From positions 33,745 to 47,289 of the forward strand of contig DDZV01000024.1 in NCBI GenBank assembly GCA_002346475.1: a DNA stretch of 13,545 bases, written 5' to 3'. This DNA comes from Acidobacteria bacterium UBA2999 (lineage in GTDB: Bacteria; Acidobacteriota; Vicinamibacteria; Vicinamibacterales; UBA2999). The notes under the pieces were generated by a model. It saw nothing but the letters and a program-made list of their open reading frames with translations, had not been told where the DNA came from and did no database searches. Every line of letters begins with the position of its first letter. Positions within the stretch are counted from its first letter, which is position 1. Below, one piece after another: positions 7,905 to 13,545 of the stretch. The position numbers and the translations under genes are program-made.

Positions 7905-9098
7905 ATGACACAACACCGTATTTCCCGTATTTCTGCTCTTACATTTTCCAGCTTCGTTCTCGTGATGAGTCTCTGGAACATTAGTTGTAGCCCCGCAGAA
8001 CAAGCTGCAGCGCCAGACCCTGCGCAGATAGGAGTTGGTGATGGTGTCCCTATCTTCGAATGGGATCCAACATGGCCGAAACAACCACTGCCGAATCAAT
8101 GGACAATTGGGGGCGGAATGGGTGTTGCTGTTGACGAAATGGATCACATCTGGATCTCACATAAACCGAACGACATTACAGAATTAGAGGCAGCGGCGGC
8201 GGCCGATCCTCCTCAAGCAAGCTGCTGTATCCCTGCTCCTTCAATTATCGAATTTGATCAGGAAGGGAATGTCGTCCAGGCATGGGGTGGACCTGGGTCT
8301 GGTTATGAATGGCCTTACGCCGAGCATGGCCTGACAATCGACTACAAAGGTCACGTGTGGATTGGTGGCCATGAAGCACCCGATGCTCAATTTCTTAAAT
8401 TTACACGCGATGGCAAGTTTTTATTACAAATTGGTAGATCGGGACAGAGAAAAGGCAACAGCGATCTCCAAAATCTCGGGATGCCATCTGACGTCTCCGT
8501 TGATCCAACCACAAATGAAGTCTGGGTTGCCGATGGATACCAAAACCGACGCGTTATTGTGTTCGATGCCGACACTGGTGAGTACAAACGTCATTTTGGT
8601 GCCTACGGGAATGTTCCAGAGGATCTACTAACAGTCACAACACCTGAAAACGTTGCTCACTTTGGAGCCTCTGCAGGCACTCTGCCTCAACAGTTTGGAG
8701 TGGTCCACTGCGTCAAGATCTCTCTCGATGGCCTCGTCTACGTGTGCGACCGGGAAAACAATCGGATTCAGGTATTTGATAGAGACGGGACGTTTGTTAC
8801 TGAAAAAGTGATTAACCCAGATGTCGTCGGTGCAGTATCAAATGATATTGCCTTCTCGCGTGATCCTGGACAACATTTCATGTACGTAACCGATCACGCT
8901 AGCTCAAAAGTGTGGATTCTGACCCGTAGCGATATGAATGTTATTGGTTCGTTCGGCTTCGCCGGTCATTTTGGAGGTGGTTTCATCGTTGCACACAACA
9001 TCGCCACTGACTCAATGAATAATTTGTACGTGACCGAAGGCCTAGAGGGAAAACGCGTGCAACGGTTCCTTTATAAAGGCCTCACATCCGCAGAGTGA
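7905..9098 (+). CDS. NHL-repeat / six-bladed beta-propeller protein, probable lipoprotein
   Basis: A 397-aa exported protein. The N-terminus has R5/R8, a hydrophobic stretch (11-24) and C28 in NISC, followed by an Ala/Pro-rich linker, as in lipoproteins; Asn at -3 is atypical for a lipobox, so simple Sec cleavage is an alternative. The remainder is a propeller with NHL-type blades, for example MPSDVSVDP...VWVADGYQNRRVIVFD (193-221) and VHCVKISLDGLVYVCDRENNRIQVFD (267-292). Ahead of the blades is a conserved-looking CCIPAP motif (107-112) and an EHGLTID segment. This fits a family of environmental-bacterial proteins distantly related to peptidyl-alpha-hydroxyglycine lyases and gluconolaconase-like propellers. 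No catalytic assignment can be made. GAGG lies five bases before the ATG. Confidence 0.82.
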   Translation: MTQHRISRISALTFSSFVLVMSLWNISCSPAEQAAAPDPAQIGVGDGVPIFEWDPTWPKQPLPNQWTIGGGMGVAVDEMDHIWISHKPNDITELEAAAAADPPQASCCIPAPSIIEFDQEGNVVQAWGGPGSGYEWPYAEHGLTIDYKGHVWIGGHEAPDAQFLKFTRDGKFLLQIGRSGQRKGNSDLQNLGMPSDVSVDPTTNEVWVADGYQNRRVIVFDADTGEYKRHFGAYGNVPEDLLTVTTPENVAHFGASAGTLPQQFGVVHCVKISLDGLVYVCDRENNRIQVFDRDGTFVTEKVINPDVVGAVSNDIAFSRDPGQHFMYVTDHASSKVWILTRSDMNVIGSFGFAGHFGGGFIVAHNIATDSMNNLYVTEGLEGKRVQRFLYKGLTSAE

Positions 9099-9105
9099 AC
9101 ACGCC

Positions 9106-9240
9106 TTGCTAGCATGGCATAAACGGTTGATACGTCGGTTTCAAGATCTGTTTGGCATGTCAGACTATGCCATGTTGTGGTTCGCCTTCCTCGAAGGAAC
9201 AGGCGTCGGATTCTTGCTCTGTTGGTTCTTACTAACATGA
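9106..9240 (+). CDS. Candidate small single-pass membrane protein (44 aa)
   Basis: This frame is open downstream of the NHL gene and shows a coding-like layout: a basic, amphipathic N-terminal part (HKRLIRRFQDLFG) followed by a hydrophobic segment from about residue 21 to 43 (YAMLWFAFLEGTGVGFLLCW...). The charge pattern favours an N-in membrane protein. The best start is TTG 9106, seven bases after GAGTGA, a ribosome-like site that coincides with the stop of the NHL gene; ATG 9157 would leave only the hydrophobic part (27 aa). I do not recognise a family. It could be a real short gene coupled to the NHL gene or a chance open frame. The opposite strand also has a 73-aa Arg-rich open frame that looks non-coding. 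Confidence 0.4.
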   Translation: MLAWHKRLIRRFQDLFGMSDYAMLWFAFLEGTGVGFLLCWFLLT

Positions 9241-9269
9241 GGGCCACTGCACGATGAACAGCTAGTTGG

Positions 9270-9410
9270 TTACCAGGCTGTCGGATTGACACATACTCGT
9301 GCTGGATATCCTTCTAGACAATGCAGAAACGGCAATACTACAAAAACCCAAAACAAAATCACTATAACAATCGTACCAATGACGATTAGAGCATGTCTCG
9401 GACTGAGCAT
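9270..9410 (-). CDS. Candidate small membrane protein downstream of the metal permease (46 aa)
   Basis: An ATG-started frame, 25 nt after the permease stop, encodes MLSPRHALIVIG, a strongly hydrophobic helix (about 8-29), then the tail HCLEGYPARVCVNPTAW with two cysteines (C31, C40) and a final tryptophan. A short basic N-terminus, one clean membrane segment and a compact polar tail are what a small membrane subunit looks like. No clear Shine-Dalgarno is present, so it may be translated by coupling from the permease. Function is unknown; its place suggests an accessory to the SO_0444-type exporter, with the two cysteines possibly metal-binding. Its end lies 29 nt from the end of the convergent plus-strand small ORF. 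No match to a named family that I recognise. Confidence 0.5.
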   Translation of the reverse strand: MLSPRHALIVIGTIVIVILFWVFVVLPFLHCLEGYPARVCVNPTAW

Positions 9411-9412
9411 GA

Positions 9413-9425
9413 CTTACTAAGTAAG
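9413..9425. repeat. 13-bp dyad between permease and small ORF
   Basis: CTTACT-A-AGTAAG is a perfect 6+6 inverted repeat with one central base, lying between the permease stop and the ATG of the small ORF at 9410. As RNA it could form only a 5-bp stem with a 3-nt loop and no T-run follows, so it is a poor terminator. It may mark an RNA-processing or protein-binding site, or be coincidental. Confidence 0.2.
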
Positions 9426-9435
9426 AACATGAATC

Positions 9436-10449
9436 TTATGCGCGATTTGGATTCTGCATTCGAAGCATTTGCCTAAGGTCCCGTATTCCAAACCAGCCCA
9501 GCAACCCTGTTAATAAGACTGCGGAGGCACTAGCTGCAAGCGAATGGTGCTGATGAGCAATCACAAGACCCGTAGTCTGAAGACCCCAAAACGCATCAAA
9601 GATCATACCGAAACTCACACTCCCAACGATAACAGTGAGTATATAAATGACCAATATCCGCATTCCAAAAAGCCTATGGACGGCACCGATCGTTGCAATG
9701 TTTGTAGCCGGACCAACCAGAAGAAACACGAGTGCTGCGCCTTCTGGAAACCCAGAGATCACAAGCGCTGCCGCCACCGGCACGGAAGCAGTCGCACATA
9801 CATAGAGAGGCATAGAAATAAATATCGTCAGGAGTAGCGTCCAAATACCAGCACCTGCAAGTCCTGAAAACTGATCCTCAGGAACCCATGTTGTGATCAG
9901 TGCAGAAGCAATTAAACCAACCAGCAACCAACCCCAAATCGGGTAAAGGAGATCATACAATCCATAATTAAGGGCTTCCCGCCAACCAGTAGCCGCGTGA
10001 TTGTGATCGTGACAACACGCGTCTGGCTTCTGCTGATCTGAAACATTTGAAAGACCTTTACGATCAGCTAATACACCACCCGCTACACCCGTCACAAGCG
10101 CTGCGACCACCTTAAATAATGCAAACGGCCACCCGAGCATTGAAGCTGTGACCAAGATAGAGTCAACTCCTGTTTGGGGAGTGGCAATCAAGAACCCTAG
10201 TGCGGAACCTTGGCCAGCCCCTTCTTTTTTGAGCGATACCGTCGCAGGGATTACGGCACAAGAACACAACGGAAGCGGCACACCAAACACTACTGCTCGC
10301 AAGACACTACTTGGTCCGCCACTTCCTAATCGGCGATTGATAAAGTCTGGCGGCAACCATATATGAAGCAAGCTTGCCATGACCGTACCCACAAAAAGCC
10401 ATGGAGCTAATTCCAGCATCAAATTCCAAATATTTTCTAAAAAGAGCAT
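9436..10449 (-). CDS. SO_0444/YraQ-family (DUF318) permease, putative Cu/Zn efflux transporter
   Basis: A 337-aa inner-membrane protein made of two homologous halves. Each half has the family motif after paired helices: VPLPLCSCAVIPA (57-69, with C62 and C64) and SMPLYVCATASVP (212-224, with C218). VGPATNI (245-251) is also characteristic. The central loop between halves carries CCHDHNH (145-151), a likely soft-metal ligand cluster, and a second His group HQHH sits at 299-302 before the last membrane segment. SO_0444-type proteins are annotated as Cu/Zn exporters and relatives as arsenic or other metal(loid) permeases; the ion cannot be fixed from sequence. GGAGAG precedes the start at 10449. 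Upstream lies a 114-nt gap, so it may have its own promoter; the 46-aa ORF follows. Confidence 0.88.
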   Translation of the reverse strand: MLFLENIWNLMLELAPWLFVGTVMASLLHIWLPPDFINRRLGSGGPSSVLRAVVFGVPLPLCSCAVIPATVSLKKEGAGQGSALGFLIATPQTGVDSILVTASMLGWPFALFKVVAALVTGVAGGVLADRKGLSNVSDQQKPDACCHDHNHAATGWREALNYGLYDLLYPIWGWLLVGLIASALITTWVPEDQFSGLAGAGIWTLLLTIFISMPLYVCATASVPVAAALVISGFPEGAALVFLLVGPATNIATIGAVHRLFGMRILVIYILTVIVGSVSFGMIFDAFWGLQTTGLVIAHQHHSLAASASAVLLTGLLGWFGIRDLRQMLRMQNPNRA

Positions 10450-10472
10450 ATCTCTCCATTACCTGCTACCTA

Positions 10473-10517
10473 TTGCCAGCAGTACACGTTACACAATAAT
10501 CACACGATGGATGGCAA
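10473..10517. promoter_or_regulatory. Repeat-rich leader upstream of the permease
   Basis: The 114-nt gap 10450-10563 contains an inverted pair TTGCCA (10473-10478) / TGGCAA (10512-10517) and, between them, two direct copies of TACAC seven bases apart (10483, 10490) plus CACAC at 10501. This could be a regulator-binding region for a metal-inducible transporter. The arrangement does not match the tight MerR-type dyad spanning a 19-20 bp promoter spacer, and I could not place convincing -35/-10 boxes. Weak evidence. Confidence 0.22.
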
Positions 10518-10563
10518 AGCGTCTACCAAACAGTGACTATATCTGTATGGCAACAATGAAACT

Positions 10564-11388
10564 TTAATCAATTGCGGGTATTTGGATTAAGAGCCCTTGC
10601 CCACTTAGCCGCACTGGATACACATCCACTCCCTCTTCGGCTGGTCCGTTACAGGGAAGGCCATTATCAAGCTGAAACTGGGTACCGTGCCACGGACATA
10701 CGATGCAATCACCCTGCAAACGTCCAAGTGACAACGGTCCTCCAGTATGTGGGCAACGATTCCCCAGGGCATAAAACTGCCCTTGATGTTGCCAGAGAAC
10801 TATTTCTGGACCCTCGAGTTGTACGGTGTGAGGATGCTTATCCAATATTTCTGCCTGCTCTGCAACTCTCACCCAACGTTCTTCCTTAGGAACTGACGCA
10901 GATTGATCCGAGCTGAGCGTAGAACTGGTCTGTGGTACTTCTCCAGGTACTCCAGGCCAACTGCCATGACATAACTCAACGGCCAGATCTTCCTGCCAGA
11001 TATGATCGACGCCTCGGACTACGAAAGAACGTACCAGAAAACACAACCACGACCAATCAGGTAGAAGCGGCACATAGTAAATTTCTTCAATCAACATGCC
11101 CTGATTGTCATCATGCAAGCGACTTGATCTTTCGACGCCTCTTAAAAATCCTTTTAAAAAACGTATGTGGATTCGATCAGGCGGTGCCCAAACTTGCTCA
11201 ATCACAGTACAAACACGCACCCCCAGCCAGGCTGGCCAGCGTTGTTGGAAAATGATGCGATTGCCTGATACCTCCAACACACGGTAGTCACCTAATGTTG
11301 TAGGGTGGACAGTTTCGATATGTTCTAGATCCTGAGCCAGTACCCGGGCAAACGGATACGGAATACGCTTCCGGCAAGCAACATTCAT
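10564..11388 (-). CDS. SRPBCC-domain protein fused to a C-terminal Rieske [2Fe-2S] domain
   Basis: A 274-aa, probably cytosolic, protein with two parts. Residues 1-142 resemble an SRPBCC/START-type helix-grip fold: a PFARV start, alternating beta strands, and a C-terminal helix ending GVDHIWQEDLAVE. A Ser/Pro/Gln-rich linker (about 145-168) leads to a Rieske domain (171-270) with complete cluster ligands: C212-P-H214 and, 16 residues later, C231-PWH234. The FxLDNG and GP stretches after it are typical of ferredoxin-type Rieske domains. Ring-hydroxylating oxygenases have Rieske first and a catalytic SRPBCC domain second; here the order is reversed and I see no evident two-His-one-carboxylate iron site. 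A redox partner or ligand-sensing role is more likely than oxygenase, but function is unknown. It follows the secreted-protein gene by 65 nt and precedes the permease. Confidence 0.85.
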   Translation of the reverse strand: MNVACRKRIPYPFARVLAQDLEHIETVHPTTLGDYRVLEVSGNRIIFQQRWPAWLGVRVCTVIEQVWAPPDRIHIRFLKGFLRGVERSSRLHDDNQGMLIEEIYYVPLLPDWSWLCFLVRSFVVRGVDHIWQEDLAVELCHGSWPGVPGEVPQTSSTLSSDQSASVPKEERWVRVAEQAEILDKHPHTVQLEGPEIVLWQHQGQFYALGNRCPHTGGPLSLGRLQGDCIVCPWHGTQFQLDNGLPCNGPAEEGVDVYPVRLSGQGLLIQIPAID

Positions 11389-11393
11389 AGCTT

Positions 11394-11413
11394 GGCCGTA
11401 CTATCGCACGGCC
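11394..11413. promoter_or_regulatory. Hairpin just upstream of the SRPBCC-Rieske start
   Basis: GGCCGT (11394-11399) and ACGGCC (11408-11413) form a GC-rich 6-bp stem around an 8-nt loop. On the minus-strand transcript the stem ends five bases before the ATG at 11388, covering the position where a ribosome site would be; no free Shine-Dalgarno is visible. It could modulate initiation or end transcription of the upstream secreted-protein gene, but no U-run follows, so an intrinsic terminator is unlikely. Confidence 0.3.
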
Positions 11414-11453
11414 TTCTGTACACGAAGTATCACGAGTCGAGTCAGTGCTAGTA

Positions 11454-12638
11454 CTAACCGCTGCAGGTCTCTGCAATCATTTCAAGAGAAATGACGTTAA
11501 TACCTACACCGCCAGATTGAGCTGATGCCTCAGCAGATCCTGCTTCATCTTCATCAGTCACTCTGCCAGCAGCGGATGACATTAAATTGACGCGATCGTT
11601 TAAACCCGTCATAAACAAACCCTTGGCTTCCATGAGGTGTCCCTCATGTGCTTCTGGGTTTGGCCAAACATCGAAGAGACCAACTATTTGCTCGCCGAGC
11701 TTTTCAGCAACAACAGCAGCTAACACATCACCTTCTGATGGCATTGGATCGTCTGTACTACTTGCACCAGGACTGTTTGTCAGAACCCAATTATTCTCTG
11801 GCCTCGCCTCTAAACAACCAATGGTTCTCACCATCGCACCAGCTGCCAACGGGGGTGCTGCCTCAGCAACAGCTACTTCCTCTTCACTCATTCTTGTGAG
11901 AGGAAACTCCACTTCCGTTCCAAGGAAGCTAAACGTTAGGTTAATCCGATCTCCAGACAGGACACCGGTATAGGCTAACGTCTCGGGTTCTCCACCAAAG
12001 AGAAGCTCGAGGTCAAAGGCAATAGTGTCACCGTCAATCACACCATTAGAAATACTAGAATTTCCACCAGGAACCAGACGATACGTACTTGGAACCGCGG
12101 TGGCACCTTGTCCAGCCAGCGTTGTCGAACCCGTCAAGACCGTTCCGTCCTCTGTAAAGGTAAATTCCACAGGAGTAACTTCACGTGTGTCTTCCACTCT
12201 GAATGACCCATTCCATGCCCCGGCAAACGACTGCGCCTGTACTCGCCTGAGAAGCGTCTCTAGTGTCATGCCCATCAAATCAATTCTGAGTCTTATTTGA
12301 TTCGCAGACGGCAACATTTCACCCGCGTATGCCAGCGTCACCGACTCTCCACCAAGTTCAACTTGCACTTCAAAAAGAACGTTTGGACCGTTAATCACAC
12401 CGCCGAAGATCTCAGTCACTGTACCGTCCGGACCTGTAGCTGAACCGTTCAGTACCATTTCGTCTTCCACGAAGGTAAATGCCAATGGAACGGCGCCTCC
12501 GGGAGTGTCAAGAGAACCAACCCAATCTCCTGAAAACCGTTGGACCTGGGCTGCAGCAGTCGATGGTTGCATGACACTAAGTGCCATAATCCCAATGAAA
12601 GTAACCATCATGAAACGAGTGCCGTATCTAGTCATCAT
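11454..12638 (-). CDS. Secreted protein with two tandem beta-rich repeats
   Basis: A 394-aa protein with a Sec signal peptide: hydrophobic core about 9-22 and a probable cut after STAAA (about 30). Two homologous domains follow, at about 34-133 and 137-250. Each starts FxGxWxGS, continues with PxxFTFxED..xLxGS, then a NGVI/GGVI..GxxxxFxxxxxxGGExxTLAYxG strand series and ends in an LxRR/LTR segment; the pattern suggests an up-and-down beta barrel, possibly lipocalin-like. After an Ala/Glu-rich linker comes a third segment (about 268-345) with IGCLEARPENNWVL and EGHLMEAKG, resembling acidobacterial GCL-type domains. The last 45 residues are acidic and low-complexity, ending in TCSG. Tandem ATGs are available; the second (12635) has better spacing to GGGG. 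Ligand unknown. Confidence 0.78.
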   Translation of the reverse strand: MMTRYGTRFMMVTFIGIMALSVMQPSTAAAQVQRFSGDWVGSLDTPGGAVPLAFTFVEDEMVLNGSATGPDGTVTEIFGGVINGPNVLFEVQVELGGESVTLAYAGEMLPSANQIRLRIDLMGMTLETLLRRVQAQSFAGAWNGSFRVEDTREVTPVEFTFTEDGTVLTGSTTLAGQGATAVPSTYRLVPGGNSSISNGVIDGDTIAFDLELLFGGEPETLAYTGVLSGDRINLTFSFLGTEVEFPLTRMSEEEVAVAEAAPPLAAGAMVRTIGCLEARPENNWVLTNSPGASSTDDPMPSEGDVLAAVVAEKLGEQIVGLFDVWPNPEAHEGHLMEAKGLFMTGLNDRVNLMSSAAGRVTDEDEAGSAEASAQSGGVGINVISLEMIAETCSG

Positions 12639-12655
12639 TACCCCTTCTGCCGCGC

Positions 12656-12683
12656 AGTATAACGCCGATTCTAGGAATAGAAT
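12656..12683. promoter_or_regulatory. Divergent promoter region between secreted protein and methylase
   Basis: The 57-nt gap 12639-12695 serves two divergent genes. On the minus strand TATACT (12661 down to 12656) is a good -10 for the secreted-protein gene, giving a short leader with AGAAGGGG before its start. On the plus strand TAGAAT (12678-12683) could be the -10 of the methylase, although no good -35 is present. The same bases form an inverted repeat ATTCTA-GGAA-TAGAAT (12668-12683), so one protein bound there could affect both genes. Promoter calls are by eye. Confidence 0.35.
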
Positions 12684-12695
12684 ACGAGTTACTGG

Positions 12696-13502
12696 ATGAA
12701 AAAGTCCGCAATGACCAACGGCACGCTAAAACCTCCGTTAAAGTGGGCAGGCGGGAAACGTTGGCAAATACCGTATCTGCGCCCATTTTGGGAACCCCAC
12801 AACGATTGTCGCCTTGTTGAACCCTTTTGTGGAGGGCTCGCAGTCACGCTCCAACTACAACCACAGCAAGCACTCTTGAACGATATCAATGTACACCTGA
12901 TCAATTTCTACACATGGCTCACAAAAGGTCTTCGTTGTCGTATCGAAATGAAGAACCAAGAAAGCCTGTTCTACGCACACCGTAAACGCTTTAACGAATT
13001 ACTGCACACAAAAAAAAGTCACACGCGTGAAGCTGCGGCTCTTTTTTATTACTTGAATAGGACTGGCTACAATGGCTTGTGTCGATTCAATAGCAAAGGT
13101 GAATTCAATGTTCCATTTGGAACATACAAAACAATTACCTACATCAATGATTTTTCAGACTATCGAAATGTTTTGAATGACTGGGAGTTTCAGAATGATG
13201 ATTTTTCCCGTCTTGCACTGCGCAAAAGTGATTTTGTTTACGCCGACCCACCGTACGATGTTGAATTCACCGCCTACTCTAAGGGAGGCTTCACTTGGGA
13301 GGACCAGATAAGAACCGCTGAATGGTTGGTTCAGCATTCCGGACCGGTAATCTTGGTTAACCAGGCAACACCTCGTATTGAAGCCCTTTACCGTCGCTTA
13401 GGATTTCGGTTGCGATATCTTGATGCACCACGACGAATTAGTTCAAGTGGTGACCGCGCGCCAGTACGCGAAGTCTTCGCAACTCGAAACATCTCAATAT
13501 AA
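12696..13502 (+). CDS. dam: Dam-family (D12 class) DNA adenine N6-methyltransferase, apparently orphan
   Basis: A 268-aa alpha-group adenine methylase; E. coli Dam is 278 aa. The SAM-binding motif X/I region is PPLKWAGGKRW (13-23) followed by VEPFCGGLAV (41-50) and LNDIN (61-65). The family-specific stretch NRTGYNGLCRFN..G.FNVPFG spans 121-142. The catalytic motif IV is ADPPY (183-187). These fit the D12/TIGR00571-type family that includes Dam (GATC) and some restriction-linked enzymes; target sequence is therefore not proven. No restriction endonuclease gene is visible on either side, so it looks solitary, as in genome-marking or regulatory methylases. The ATG at 12696 has only a weak GG upstream; M6 is an alternative but would bring the start very close to the PPLKWAGG motif. 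It converges on the tRNA-Ser gene, 16 nt away. Confidence 0.9.
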   Translation: MKKSAMTNGTLKPPLKWAGGKRWQIPYLRPFWEPHNDCRLVEPFCGGLAVTLQLQPQQALLNDINVHLINFYTWLTKGLRCRIEMKNQESLFYAHRKRFNELLHTKKSHTREAAALFYYLNRTGYNGLCRFNSKGEFNVPFGTYKTITYINDFSDYRNVLNDWEFQNDDFSRLALRKSDFVYADPPYDVEFTAYSKGGFTWEDQIRTAEWLVQHSGPVILVNQATPRIEALYRRLGFRLRYLDAPRRISSSGDRAPVREVFATRNISI

Positions 13503-13518
13503 TTACTGTTTAAAAAAG

Positions 13519-13545
13519 TGGCGGAGAGAATGGGATTCGAACCCA
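13519..13545 (-). tRNA. tRNA-Ser, 3' end only
   Basis: Read on the minus strand, the right edge begins inside the T arm: TGGG, loop TTCGAAT, CCCAT, then the 3' acceptor strand TCTCTCC, discriminator G and an encoded CCA. An acceptor 3' strand of this sequence with a G discriminator is the usual tRNA-Ser pattern; the anticodon is outside the window, so the isoacceptor is unknown. A run of six T (minus strand, 13517 down to 13512) follows the CCA by one base and may act as a terminator for the tRNA transcript. Confidence 0.85.

Noticed and set aside
9071..9292. 73-aa minus-strand open frame after the NHL gene
   Set aside because: Very Arg-rich, overlaps the NHL 3' end and both small membrane ORFs, no domain or membrane pattern.
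11394..11413. Intrinsic terminator for the secreted-protein gene
   Set aside because: The hairpin has no following U-run on either strand.
11587..11973. 128-aa plus-strand open frame opposite the secreted protein
   Set aside because: Antisense shadow; the minus-strand frame has a signal peptide and an internal repeat that support it.

Overview
The window reads as an ordinary chromosomal segment of a Gram-negative-type bacterium with near-balanced base composition. Exported proteins (Sec signal peptides, a probable lipoprotein), a succinylase-type diaminopimelate (DAP) operon and a tRNA gene that encodes its own CCA all fit this. Two genes, the NHL propeller protein with a CCxPAP motif and the secreted protein with a 'GCL...W.L' C-terminal segment, resemble families I associate with Acidobacteriota (Vicinamibacteria-like) and related environmental bacteria. 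That placement is an inference from family resemblance.

Region 1 (1-3921, minus strand) is a tight lysine/DAP operon transcribed asd > dapB > dapA > dapD > dapE (M20 peptidase, cut by the left edge). Gaps are 0, 10 and 27 nt, then a 13-nt overlap. It takes aspartyl phosphate to semialdehyde, condenses it with pyruvate, reduces, succinylates and later desuccinylates the product toward meso-DAP. The aminotransferase (dapC/argD) and epimerase (dapF) steps are not visible. The 130-nt leader before asd contains a perfect 14-bp palindrome.

Region 2 (4052-7818, minus strand) holds a CurA-like MDR reductase, a secreted ankyrin-repeat protein and a GT-C (family 39-like) membrane protein, spaced 5 and 18 nt apart, so probably co-transcribed. 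Divergent from it, after an 86-nt promoter region, lies a plus-strand NHL/six-bladed propeller protein (7905-9098).

Region 3 (9099-12638) contains two short convergent ORFs that look like single-pass membrane proteins (44 and 46 aa). They are followed on the minus strand by an SO_0444-family metal permease, an SRPBCC-Rieske fusion protein, and a secreted protein with two copies of a beta-barrel-like domain.

Region 4 (12639-13545) has an orphan Dam/D12-class DNA adenine methylase on the plus strand, converging on the 3' end of a tRNA-Ser gene cut by the right edge. I see no IS element, CRISPR array, phage module or restriction partner. The most novel candidates are the two small membrane ORFs and the reversed-order SRPBCC-Rieske fusion beside the metal permease.
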